Assembly (NCBI GenBank): GCA_900544905.1
Contig: UQXF01000008.1
Location: 1 to 51,900 of the forward strand
DNA length: 51,900 nucleotides
Source of the DNA: an uncultured Clostridium sp.
Lineage (GTDB): Bacteria > Bacillota > Clostridia > Lachnospirales > Lachnospiraceae
Reading direction: 5' to 3'
How positions within the stretch are numbered: position 1 is the stretch's first letter; each line of letters begins with the position of its first letter. A model generated the notes under the pieces. That model ran no database searches. It saw nothing but the letters and a program-made list of their open reading frames with translations, and was not told where the DNA came from. The translations under genes were made by a program, and so were the position numbers. Positions 31,985 to 40,631 of the stretch are shown in pieces.

Positions 31985-34183
31985 ATGTTTAAGGTACTGA
32001 AATATGCAAAACAGCTCTGGTATATTATGTTAGTCATTCTGGCACTGTTATTTGTACAGGTATATTGTGAACTGACATTGCCGGAGTATACTTCGGATAT
32101 TGTGGATGTAGGTATTCAGAATAAGGGAGTGGAGTATCCGATTCCGGAGAAAATGTCGGAGGACACATTTGAAACGCTTTCCTTATTCCTGACAGAGGAA
32201 GAAGCGTCTGTGGTAAAAACCGCATATAAGAAGAACAAAGATATCTACGAGGTGGATTTAAGAGGTCTCGAGGAAGAGGAATACGACAATTTAGAGGATA
32301 GCATGCTGAATCCGGAGCTGATGCTTTATCTGTTCACATCGGACAGTGAAGAGGCACAGGCAGTACAGCAGCAGATGTTTGCGGCAGCAGGAGACACAGC
32401 AGGCGCAATGCAGGATATGGATATTCTGGAGGTTATAAAAGGGATGCCCCAAGAGCAATGGGCACAGCTGACATCCACTTTCCGGGAGAAAATGGAGGAA
32501 TATCCGGATTATATGGCAGAAGCCATGGGAATCCAGTTTGTGATGGAAGAGTATGAGCACATCGGGATGGATATGGATAATTACCAGATGGATTATTTAA
32601 AGAGCATGGGACTTAAGATGCTGGGATTTGCAGTGCTGATAATGCTGGTGAGCATACTGGTGGGCTTGCTGTCCTCCAGACTTGCCGCATATACTGCAAA
32701 GGATGTCAGAAGCAGGCTGTTTCATAAGGTTGTGGGATTTTCCAATGCGGAGATGAACCAGTTTTCCACTTCGTCACTGATTACGAGGTGTACAAATGAT
32801 GTGCAGCAGATTCAGATGGTTCTGACCATGACATTCCGTATCGTATTATTTGCACCGATTATGGGAATTGGAGCAATTTTTAAGGTGATGCGAACCACTA
32901 CCTCCATGGTGTGGGTAATTGTGCTGGCGGTGCTGGCAGTATTTATGATTATTATTGTATTGATGGTAGTTGCCATGCCGAAATTCCAGATTATGCAGAA
33001 ATTAGTGGATGGACTGAATCTGGTATCCAGGGAAATCTTAACAGGACTTTCCGTAATTCGTGCATTTGGAAGAGAGAAGCATGAGGAAAAACGATTTGAC
33101 GATGCCAGTACAAGGCTGATGAAAACGCAGCTGTTTACCTCCAGAACCATGGCGCTTATGATGCCAACCATGATGTTTGTCATGAACGGCGTCAGTGTAT
33201 TGATAGTCTGGGCAGGAGCCCATAAGATTGATACGGGAGCTATCCAGGTGGGCGAGATGATGGCATTTTTAACCTATGCCATGCATATTGTCATGAGCTT
33301 TCTCATGATTTCCATGGTGTCCATTATGCTTCCAAGGGCAGCTGTGGCAGCAGACCGTATTGACGAGGTGCTTAATTCAGAAACCCTGATTGTGGATAAG
33401 GAAGAGACAAAGCAGCTGCCGGCAGACAGTAAGGGCAATGTGACATTTTCCAATGTATCCTTCGGGTATCCGAATGCAAAGGAATATGCCCTGAAGAATC
33501 TGAATTTTACTGCCAGGGCAGGAGAGACTACGGCGATTATCGGAAGCACTGGTTGTGGTAAATCCACGCTGGTAAACCTGATTCCGCGGCTGTTTGATGT
33601 GTCGGAGGGCAGCATTACCATTGATGATGTGGATATCCGGGATATGGAAATGAAGGATTTGCGGAAAATGATAGGCTTTGTTCCGCAAAAGGGCGTCCTG
33701 TTCTCCGGTACCATTGCATCCAATATCCGGTTTGGCAATGTGGACGCCACAGAGGAAGAGGTCAGGGAAGCGGCTGCCATTGCCCAGGCAACAGAGTTTA
33801 TTGATGAAAAACCGAAGAAATATGAATCCGAGGTTGCCCAGGGTGGTAATAACGTGTCTGGCGGACAGAAGCAGAGGCTTGCCATTGCCAGAGCTATTGC
33901 AAAGGAACCAAAGATTTATGTGTTTGATGACAGCTTTTCCGCTCTTGATTATAAGACAGATGTGGCTCTTAGAAGAGCGTTAAATGAAAAGGTGGGAAAT
34001 TCCACAGTGATTATTGTTGCCCAGAGAATCAGCACCATTTTGCATGCAGATAAAATTCTGGTGCTGGAGGACGGCGAGATAGTAGGCCAGGGTACGCATG
34101 AGGAGCTGATGGCAGACAATGAGGTTTACCAGCAGATAGCAGCCTCCCAGCTGTCCCAGAATGATTTGGATTCAATGAGGTGA
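31985..34183 (+). CDS. ABC exporter subunit A (degenerate ATPase site, 732 aa)
   Basis: Half of a heterodimeric multidrug-type ABC exporter. TM1 is ~12-32; then an unusual ~160-residue acidic, Met-rich insertion (~45-205) lies between TM1 and TM2, on the outer side by topology; five further helices follow. The ATPase domain has Walker A GSTGCGKST and signature VSGGQ, but Walker B ends FDDS instead of DE and the H-loop is VAQR instead of AHR, so this subunit carries the non-hydrolysing Walker B/H-loop. It complements the next gene, whose residues are canonical. Comes 41 bases after marR with AAAGGGGCAG before ATG. Confidence 0.92.
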   Translation: MFKVLKYAKQLWYIMLVILALLFVQVYCELTLPEYTSDIVDVGIQNKGVEYPIPEKMSEDTFETLSLFLTEEEASVVKTAYKKNKDIYEVDLRGLEEEEYDNLEDSMLNPELMLYLFTSDSEEAQAVQQQMFAAAGDTAGAMQDMDILEVIKGMPQEQWAQLTSTFREKMEEYPDYMAEAMGIQFVMEEYEHIGMDMDNYQMDYLKSMGLKMLGFAVLIMLVSILVGLLSSRLAAYTAKDVRSRLFHKVVGFSNAEMNQFSTSSLITRCTNDVQQIQMVLTMTFRIVLFAPIMGIGAIFKVMRTTTSMVWVIVLAVLAVFMIIIVLMVVAMPKFQIMQKLVDGLNLVSREILTGLSVIRAFGREKHEEKRFDDASTRLMKTQLFTSRTMALMMPTMMFVMNGVSVLIVWAGAHKIDTGAIQVGEMMAFLTYAMHIVMSFLMISMVSIMLPRAAVAADRIDEVLNSETLIVDKEETKQLPADSKGNVTFSNVSFGYPNAKEYALKNLNFTARAGETTAIIGSTGCGKSTLVNLIPRLFDVSEGSITIDDVDIRDMEMKDLRKMIGFVPQKGVLFSGTIASNIRFGNVDATEEEVREAAAIAQATEFIDEKPKKYESEVAQGGNNVSGGQKQRLAIARAIAKEPKIYVFDDSFSALDYKTDVALRRALNEKVGNSTVIIVAQRISTILHADKILVLEDGEIVGQGTHEELMADNEVYQQIAASQLSQNDLDSMR

Positions 34184-34239
34184 GAATATTATGAGGTTAA
34201 TGGAACATATATTTTCTTTATTAGGAATGGGGTGCTTGT

Positions 34240-36096
34240 ATGGCAGATGAGAAATTTAAGACAAAAAGACAGCCGAAGCGGAGAGGACCGGGGAATGGAC
34301 TGGGAGCTCCTGCAGAAAAGGCAAAGGACTTTAAGGGAACCTTAAAAAAGCTGGTTTCCTATATTTCCCAATATCATGCAGCTTTGATAGTAGTCGCCAT
34401 TTTTACCATTGGTTCTACCGTATTCAGCATTGTGGGACCAAAGGTGCTTGGTAAAGCCACCACGGAGATTTTTAACGGTCTGGTGAGTAAGCTGCAGGGT
34501 GGGGACGGAATTGATTTTACAAAAATCGGGCAGATTGTGCTGACACTGATTGGTATTTATCTTGCATCCATGCTGATGGGATATGTACAGGGCTTTGTCA
34601 TGAGCGGGATTGTACAGAAAATTGCATTCCGGATGCGGAAGGAAATTTCTGAAAAAATCAACCGTCTGCCGATGAACTATTATGACAAACACAGCTTTGG
34701 AGATGTTTTATCCCGTATTACCAATGATGTGGATACGCTGACCCAGGGCTTGAACCAGTCGGTTACCCAGCTGATTTCTTCCATAGCCACACTGATTGGT
34801 ATATTGATTATGATGCTCAGTATTTCGCCGTTGATGACATTGGTGGCGCTGCTGCTGCTGCCCTTATCGGCAGTGGGAATCATGTTAATTGTAAAGCATT
34901 CCCAAAAATATTTCGTGGCACAGCAAAATTATCTGGGTGATGTAAATGGACAGATTGAGGAAAATTTTGGCGGGCATAATGTTGTAAAGCTTTTCACAAG
35001 AGAAGAAATGGTGTTAGATGAGTTTAATCAGACAAATGACCAGCTGTATAATTCCGCATGGAAATCCCAGTTTATTTCCGGTCTGGCACAGCCGGTGATG
35101 ACCTTTGTGGGGAATCTGGGCTATGTGGGAGTTGTAATTTTAGGAGGATACCTGAGTATTAAAGGCACAATTGAGGTGGGATATATCCAGTCCTTTATCC
35201 AGTATGTAAAGCAGTTTACCCAGCCAATCCAGCAGGTGGCACAGGTTTCCAACATGCTGCAGTCTACTATGGCAGCCGCAGAGAGAGTCTTTACCTTCCT
35301 GGGTGAGGAAGAAGAGGTTATGGAAGCGGTTCACCATACGGATAAGAATATTGAAGACATAAAAGGAAATATTACATTTTCCCATGTATGCTTTGGCTAT
35401 TATCCAGACAAGATTATCTTAAAGGATTTTTCTGCCAGGGTAAAAGAGGGACAGAAGATTGCCATTGTAGGTCCTACAGGCGCAGGAAAAACAACCCTTG
35501 TAAAATTGTTGATGCGGTTTTATGATTTGAATTCCGGTGATATCTTTATAGATGGAATTAATGTAAAGGAGTTTGATAAGAGTGAAATCCGTAACTCCTT
35601 TGGAATGGTATTACAGGATACATGGCTTTTTAAGGGCACAATTATGGAAAATATCCGGTACGGACGCCTGGATGCCACGGATGAGGAGGTTATTGCGGCT
35701 GCAAAGGCGGCCCATGCCCATCATTTTATCCAGACCCTGCCTGGGGGCTACGAGATGGAATTAAATGAAGAGGCGACAAATGTGTCTCAGGGACAGAAAC
35801 AGCTGCTTACCATTGCGAGAGCCATTCTCGCCAACAAAAAGCTTCTGATTCTGGATGAGGCAACCTCTTCTGTAGATACCAGAACAGAAGTCCGAATCCA
35901 GAAGGCCATGGATAACCTGATGAAAGGGCGTACCAGCTTTATTATTGCACACCGGCTTTCCACCATCCGTGACGCAGATTTGATTCTCGTCATGAAGGAA
36001 GGCGATATAATCGAACAGGGTAATCACGATGAACTGATGAGCCAGGGCGGCTTCTATGCAGAGCTTTACAACTCCCAGTTTGAGGAGACTGCCTGA
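34240..36096 (+). CDS. ABC exporter subunit B (catalytic ATPase site, 618 aa)
   Basis: Partner of the previous subunit. A basic N-terminal tail (KTKRQPKRRGPG) precedes six membrane helices (~50-340). Walker A is GPTGAGKTT, Walker B LLILDEATSS with the catalytic Glu, H-loop IIAHRLST; the signature is VSQGQ, the altered version that pairs with the defective site of subunit A. Together they give one working and one degenerate site, the normal state for this class. GGGGTG precedes the ATG. The stop codon is only four bases from the stop of the convergent GGDEF gene, with no terminator hairpin between them. Confidence 0.92.
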   Translation: MADEKFKTKRQPKRRGPGNGLGAPAEKAKDFKGTLKKLVSYISQYHAALIVVAIFTIGSTVFSIVGPKVLGKATTEIFNGLVSKLQGGDGIDFTKIGQIVLTLIGIYLASMLMGYVQGFVMSGIVQKIAFRMRKEISEKINRLPMNYYDKHSFGDVLSRITNDVDTLTQGLNQSVTQLISSIATLIGILIMMLSISPLMTLVALLLLPLSAVGIMLIVKHSQKYFVAQQNYLGDVNGQIEENFGGHNVVKLFTREEMVLDEFNQTNDQLYNSAWKSQFISGLAQPVMTFVGNLGYVGVVILGGYLSIKGTIEVGYIQSFIQYVKQFTQPIQQVAQVSNMLQSTMAAAERVFTFLGEEEEVMEAVHHTDKNIEDIKGNITFSHVCFGYYPDKIILKDFSARVKEGQKIAIVGPTGAGKTTLVKLLMRFYDLNSGDIFIDGINVKEFDKSEIRNSFGMVLQDTWLFKGTIMENIRYGRLDATDEEVIAAAKAAHAHHFIQTLPGGYEMELNEEATNVSQGQKQLLTIARAILANKKLLILDEATSSVDTRTEVRIQKAMDNLMKGRTSFIIAHRLSTIRDADLILVMKEGDIIEQGNHDELMSQGGFYAELYNSQFEETA

Positions 36097-36100
36097 CAAA

Positions 36101-38293
36101 TCAGCCCTTTTCTTCCAGATATTTTCTCTGGATGTATCCGTTCAGTGCTTTGGTAAACAGGTTGTAGGTTTCTATGGTTTCGGTGGACCACACCGCGTCA
36201 TCGGAGTAGTTGAAGTAACCGATGTAGCCAATGGTGGAGCCTGCATAGGTGAATTTGCTCTGGATAAATTCGTTAACGCCTGCAAAGGTTCCTTTACCGA
36301 AATTATTCAGCTTGATGGCTTTCGCATTTGCAGTATGGTAGGTTCCGGTAATGGACAGGGTGTCCACCTCCTCCCATTGGACGGAGCTGAGGTTTTCCGT
36401 ATTGCCGTCGGCATATGGATAGCTGGCAGACTGCCATTCAAAGGTTTTGTTTAAAAAATTACGGTCATCCTGATATTCCCAGAGGGCAATGCGGTCAATA
36501 TTCATGGCGCTGCCAATATAATTGATGGCCTTCTGGATACAGGATGTGGTGTCGGCATTTTCACTTAATATACTGATAGAGTTGCTGATAATTACAGCAT
36601 TGTAATTGCTGGTATTATCCTTTCGCTCATTGTGGTATTCTGACCGCTCAAGGGTGTCATCATATAAAACATAGCCATTTTTTCCATTGAGCTTTGCCTG
36701 ATATACAGCAGCGTCAGCGTGCTCCATTAAATCGCTGTATGGAATCGGAACATCGGTGGCTGCAATACCAATACTCAGGGTCACCTTTGGTTTGCCGTTT
36801 CCACCGGGGTATTTCAGCCGCAGCTCATTGGCATATTTCTCCGCCTTTTCACAGGCAAGGGTGGTATCTAAGATGTTTGGCAGGTATACAAGAAATTCGT
36901 CTCCGCCGATACGTCCCACAAATCCGTCATTAAAGGTAAAACGCATCAGGGCATGGGCGATATCAATAATGACCTCGTCTCCTACCAGATGTCCAAAGGT
37001 GTCATTGACATTTTTAAAATCATCAATATCGATGAGCATAACGATATCATTTGCTCCGGACTGGATTTCCTTTAAATGCTCCCGGACAAAGGTTTCGGTG
37101 GTTGCCTTGTTGAGAAGACCGGTCATGGAGTCGGTCTGGGCACGTTTTAGCAGGGACTCCTGTTCTTTTTTCAGGGTGTGGATATTCCGTAGGATTCCCA
37201 CAGCCCGCAAAGGGTCGCCATTCTCGTTTTTAATCAGGGAAAATGTGGAATAGTGCCATTCGTAATCGCCCTTCATGTTTCGCAGCTTATATTCTGTGCT
37301 GTGAATGGATTCGCCGTTTTTTGCCGCCTCAAAAATGCCGGAAAAGCAGTCGATGGTGTCCTCGGATATGTAACCTGCATCAATAAATTTTCTTAAGGGA
37401 TGCCGGTAAATGCTTTTTCTTCCGAAAATGGTTTCGTATTTTTTGGCATAGGTAATCGTGTCCGTCTCAATCTCATATTCAAAGGGAATTTCCTCTGATA
37501 TATCTGCGATAATCTCGTATTTCTTTGCCTCCAGCTCTGCCTTCATCTCTGCAACCTTTAGATTGGTTACATCATTTAAGACAAAGTTTGCTGCCGGGAA
37601 ATCCCCGTCATTGTCCTGCTCTAAGCTGGCGGCAATCAAATTGACCCAGCGGAAGGGTTCGGTTTTATGCTTGATGCGGAAGGTGATATCAATCTCATGG
37701 TCCTCCACAAGGTTGGTTATGCTGTTTACCACCAGTGCCAAATCCTTTTCATAAATCATGGGAATCAATGACTCGCCAAAGGCTTCCTCGTACTCCTTCT
37801 TGTCATAACCAAAAAGCTTGTAAAAATAGTCATTTGCCCAGATTAAGGTCAGGGAATTGTCACAGATATGTTTACTCAGCCCACACCGTACAGACTGGGA
37901 AAATATTTCCAAATCAGAAAATGCCCGTTCTGTTATCAGAGCCGCAGTTTCCAGGGAAGAAATATCGGTACAGGTACATTGCAGCACCTCCCTGCCATCC
38001 CTTAAAGAAAATGCCTGTCCGTTCATCAGAACCTGAAAGGATTTTCCATTTCCCTTTATAAAATGTGTGCGGTCACTTGTAAAATTAGAACGGTTTAGCT
38101 GGTAAACCAGAGAACCCTCTAAATCTTCATAATCAGCGGAGTCAACGATATTGTTTAATACATGAATTTTCGCCTTTAAGTCCTTGACGGAAAGCTGCAT
38201 CATTTCCAAAAAATGCTTATCACATTCCAGCACCCGGTAAGGGGGCTTCAGCTCTATAATAAAAGTTCCGGTGTTATTTTTTTTCTGCTCCAA
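36101..38293 (-). CDS. PAS-PAS-GGDEF-GAF diguanylate cyclase (730 aa)
   Basis: Soluble signalling protein. N-terminal PAS-like region (~1-110, FIIELKPPYRVLECDKHFLEMM), a second PAS (~140-265, LTLIWANDYFYKLFGYDKKE), a third PAS-like part (~275-390, YEWHYSTFSL ... GILRNIHTL), GGDEF (~395-560) with intact GGDEF at 463-467, then a GAF-like domain at the C-terminus (~570-725), an uncommon order. The I-site position before GGDEF reads FNDG, not RxxD, so product inhibition is not expected. TTG at 38293 is preferred over ATG at 38371 because GGGAGGT lies six bases upstream of the TTG and nothing precedes the ATG. Confidence 0.87.
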   Translation of the reverse strand: MEQKKNNTGTFIIELKPPYRVLECDKHFLEMMQLSVKDLKAKIHVLNNIVDSADYEDLEGSLVYQLNRSNFTSDRTHFIKGNGKSFQVLMNGQAFSLRDGREVLQCTCTDISSLETAALITERAFSDLEIFSQSVRCGLSKHICDNSLTLIWANDYFYKLFGYDKKEYEEAFGESLIPMIYEKDLALVVNSITNLVEDHEIDITFRIKHKTEPFRWVNLIAASLEQDNDGDFPAANFVLNDVTNLKVAEMKAELEAKKYEIIADISEEIPFEYEIETDTITYAKKYETIFGRKSIYRHPLRKFIDAGYISEDTIDCFSGIFEAAKNGESIHSTEYKLRNMKGDYEWHYSTFSLIKNENGDPLRAVGILRNIHTLKKEQESLLKRAQTDSMTGLLNKATTETFVREHLKEIQSGANDIVMLIDIDDFKNVNDTFGHLVGDEVIIDIAHALMRFTFNDGFVGRIGGDEFLVYLPNILDTTLACEKAEKYANELRLKYPGGNGKPKVTLSIGIAATDVPIPYSDLMEHADAAVYQAKLNGKNGYVLYDDTLERSEYHNERKDNTSNYNAVIISNSISILSENADTTSCIQKAINYIGSAMNIDRIALWEYQDDRNFLNKTFEWQSASYPYADGNTENLSSVQWEEVDTLSITGTYHTANAKAIKLNNFGKGTFAGVNEFIQSKFTYAGSTIGYIGYFNYSDDAVWSTETIETYNLFTKALNGYIQRKYLEEKG

Positions 38294-38399
38294 TGTTGTA
38301 CCTCCCGTGGATGTGTGTTGTACGAATGCTAACCTCAAAACCTTCGGTTTTTCGGTGTTCGTTGCACTCATATAACTTTCGTACTCATGCGTTCATTAC

Positions 38400-38420
38400 A
38401 TTATGAGCATAGCTCATAAT
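38400..38420. repeat. inverted repeat in divergent gap
   Basis: ATTATGAGC-ATA-GCTCATAAT: perfect 9-bp arms with a three-base centre, in the region between the divergent PAS-GGDEF and purO genes. Confidence 0.75.
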
Positions 38421-38428
38421 TAGAATTT

Positions 38429-38462
38429 GACAGTTTCACCCTTGCAAGCAAGTGAAACTGTC
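38429..38462. repeat. 11-bp inverted repeat (hairpin) in divergent gap
   Basis: GACAGTTTCAC (38429-38439) and GTGAAACTGTC (38452-38462) pair perfectly over a 12-base loop that contains CTTGCAAG, itself a palindrome. No T tract, so not a terminator; either an operator or a leader hairpin. Confidence 0.75.
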
Positions 38463-38493
38463 TTCATTATATCACATGAATGTGGGAAATGTC

Positions 38494-38522
38494 TTGCATT
38501 CGTGTCAAAATTTCGGTATGAT
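38494..38522 (+). promoter_or_regulatory. promoter of the purO-AICAR transformylase operon
   Basis: TTGCAT (38494-38499), 17-base spacer, TATGAT (38517-38522). The leader is short, leaving no room for a purine riboswitch. Confidence 0.7.
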
Positions 38523-38560
38523 ATCTTTAAGTTTTTATTCAAAGGAGGATACATGCCATT

Positions 38561-39274
38561 ATGAAGAGGATATCATTGGAGGCAGAGCTGAAAAATAATA
38601 CCTATCCGGGGAGGGGAATTGTGATTGGAACATCCCAGGATGGTAAAAAAGCAGTGACTGCTTATTTTATTATGGGAAGAAGCGCAAATAGCCGCAACCG
38701 TGTATTTGTTACAGAGGGTGAGGGAATCCGCACACAGGCCTTTGACCCGGCAAAGCTTGAGGACCCGAGCCTGATTATTTATGCACCGGTCCGGGTATTG
38801 GGAAATAGAACAATTGTCACAAATGGTGACCAGACGGATACCATTTATGACGGATTAGATGAGGAACTGACATTTGAGCAGGCACTGAGAAAGAGAGAGT
38901 TTGAGCCGGATGGTCCAAACTTTACGCCGCGTATTTCCGGTGTAATGCACATCGCAGATGGACGGTATGACTATTCCATGTCCATTTTAAAGAGCAATAA
39001 CGGGGATGCGGATTCCTGCAGCCGCTATACCTTTTCTTACGAGAATCCAAAGGCAGGAGAGGGAAGATTTATCCACACCTATGCAAGAAATGAAGAGCCG
39101 CTTCCAAGCTTTGAGGGAGAACCGAAATGGGTGGATATCAGCGGTGATATAGACAGCTTTACCGATATGGTATGGAACAGCCTTAATGAAGAAAACAAGG
39201 TATCCTTGTTTGTGCGTTTCATTGATATTGAAACTGGTGAATATGAGACAAGAATTGTAAATAAAAATCAATAA
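38561..39274 (+). CDS. purO: IMP cyclohydrolase, archaeal PurO type (237 aa)
   Basis: Closes the ring of FAICAR to IMP, the last step of purine synthesis. The PurO pattern is visible: NTYPGRGIVIGTSQDGKKAVTAYFIMGRS near the start, NRVFV, 'DPSLIIYAPVRV', TNGDQTDTIYDGL and FEPDGPNFTPRISGV. Length is slightly above archaeal PurO (~200). It shares no similarity with the N-terminal domain of bacterial PurH. AGGAGG at 38543-38548 lies twelve bases before the ATG and only four before another ATG (38553) that opens a three-codon frame M-P-L whose stop overlaps this start. Followed after 32 bases by the stand-alone transformylase. Confidence 0.9.
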   Translation: MKRISLEAELKNNTYPGRGIVIGTSQDGKKAVTAYFIMGRSANSRNRVFVTEGEGIRTQAFDPAKLEDPSLIIYAPVRVLGNRTIVTNGDQTDTIYDGLDEELTFEQALRKREFEPDGPNFTPRISGVMHIADGRYDYSMSILKSNNGDADSCSRYTFSYENPKAGEGRFIHTYARNEEPLPSFEGEPKWVDISGDIDSFTDMVWNSLNEENKVSLFVRFIDIETGEYETRIVNKNQ

Positions 39275-39306
39275 TATAGAAGTAAGGAACAGGATAGGAG
39301 GACAAA

Positions 39307-40485
39307 ATGAACGAGATTCAATTAAAGTATGGATGTAATCCAAATCAGAAACCATCAAGAATATATATGGAGGATGGCAGTGACCTGCCGGTAACCGTCT
39401 TAAATGGCAAGCCTGGTTATATCAATTTCCTGGATGCATTTAACGGATGGCAGCTGGTAAAGGAATTAAAGGAAGCCACCGGGCTTCCTGCCGCAACCTC
39501 CTTTAAGCATGTATCCCCTGCCGGAGCGGCAGTGGGCCTTCCGCTGGATGATACACTGGCAAAGATTTACTGGGTAGACGACTTAGGCGAGCTGTCACCT
39601 CTTGCCTGCGCGTATGCGAGAGCCAGAGGGGCTGACCGTATGTCGTCCTTCGGTGATTTTATCGCCCTGTCAGATGTCTGTGACGTAGATACAGCCAGAC
39701 TGATTAAAAGAGAGGTATCAGACGGCGTGATTGCTCCGGGCTATACAGATGAGGCTTTGGAGCTATTGAAGGGAAAGAAAAAGGGCGGCTATAACGTGAT
39801 TCAGATTGATGCGGATTATGTACCTGCTGAGCTGGAGCGCAAGCAGGTGTATGGCATTACCTTTGAACAGGGAAGAAATGAGCTGAATATTGACGCAGAT
39901 TTGTTATCCAATATTGTGACAAAGAACAAGGATATTCCGGAGGCTGCCTTAATTGATATTAAGATTGCACTGATTACATTGAAATATACACAGTCCAATT
40001 CTGTATGCTATGTCAAGGGCGGACAGGCTATCGGTATCGGTGCAGGGCAGCAGTCCCGTATCCACTGTACCAGACTGGCTGGCCAGAAGGCGGACAACTG
40101 GTATCTGCGCCAGTCACCACAGGTTTTAGGACTTCAGTTTGTGGATGGATTAGGACGGGCAGACCGTGATAACGCCATTGATGTTTATATTGGAGATGAA
40201 TATGAGGACGTACTCCGTGAAGGGGAATGGCAGAAGCGCTTTAAGGTAAAGCCGGAGGTATTTACCCGGGAAGAAAAGAGAGCATGGCTGGATGGTAATA
40301 CCGATGTGACACTGGGCTCGGATGCATTTTTCCCGTTTTCAGATAATATTGAGAGAGCCCGTAAGAGCGGTGTAAAATACATTGCACAGCCGGGTGGTTC
40401 TGTCCGTGACGACCTTGTAATTGCGTGCTGTGACCAGTACGACATGGTTATGGCGTTTACAGGTATTCGCCTGTTCCATCACTGA
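39307..40485 (+). CDS. stand-alone AICAR formyltransferase (PurH C-terminal domain, 392 aa)
   Basis: Transfers a formyl group from 10-formyl-tetrahydrofolate to AICAR, the penultimate purine step. It contains only the transformylase part of PurH: LKYGCNPNQKPSR, SFKHVSPAGAAVG (the Lys-His pair that PurH uses for catalysis), LTLKYTQSNSVCYVK, GAGQQSRIHCT and the final block SDAFFPFSDNIERA, QPGGSVRDD, FTGIRLFHH. The cyclohydrolase domain is absent and is supplied by the upstream PurO. GGAGG six bases before ATG. Both genes form one operon. Confidence 0.93.
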   Translation: MNEIQLKYGCNPNQKPSRIYMEDGSDLPVTVLNGKPGYINFLDAFNGWQLVKELKEATGLPAATSFKHVSPAGAAVGLPLDDTLAKIYWVDDLGELSPLACAYARARGADRMSSFGDFIALSDVCDVDTARLIKREVSDGVIAPGYTDEALELLKGKKKGGYNVIQIDADYVPAELERKQVYGITFEQGRNELNIDADLLSNIVTKNKDIPEAALIDIKIALITLKYTQSNSVCYVKGGQAIGIGAGQQSRIHCTRLAGQKADNWYLRQSPQVLGLQFVDGLGRADRDNAIDVYIGDEYEDVLREGEWQKRFKVKPEVFTREEKRAWLDGNTDVTLGSDAFFPFSDNIERARKSGVKYIAQPGGSVRDDLVIACCDQYDMVMAFTGIRLFHH

Positions 40486-40540
40486 TAACCTGTTTAAGAA
40501 AAAACAATAGACAAATGTCTATAAACTTGCCGGATTGCAT

Positions 40541-40568
40541 TTACACAAACTTCAAAAAGTGGTATGAT
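40541..40568 (+). promoter_or_regulatory. possible promoter of glgB
   Basis: TTACAC (40541-40546), 16-base spacer, TATGAT (40563-40568). A small palindrome TAGACAAATGTCTA lies upstream at 40508-40521. Confidence 0.5.
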
Positions 40569-40631
40569 ATTGCCAGATTATTGAGTAGCAAAATACTTGA
40601 TTTTTCGTGAAGATAATATAGGGAGGTTTTT

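Noticed and set aside
34191..34250. 19-residue frame between the two ABC genes
   Set aside because: No ribosome binding site of its own and no recognisable feature; it overlaps the start of subunit B.
38294..38560. c-di-GMP or purine riboswitch in the gap between the GGDEF gene and purO
   Set aside because: None of the conserved cores that I know for these riboswitches is visible on the relevant strands, and the purO leader is too short.
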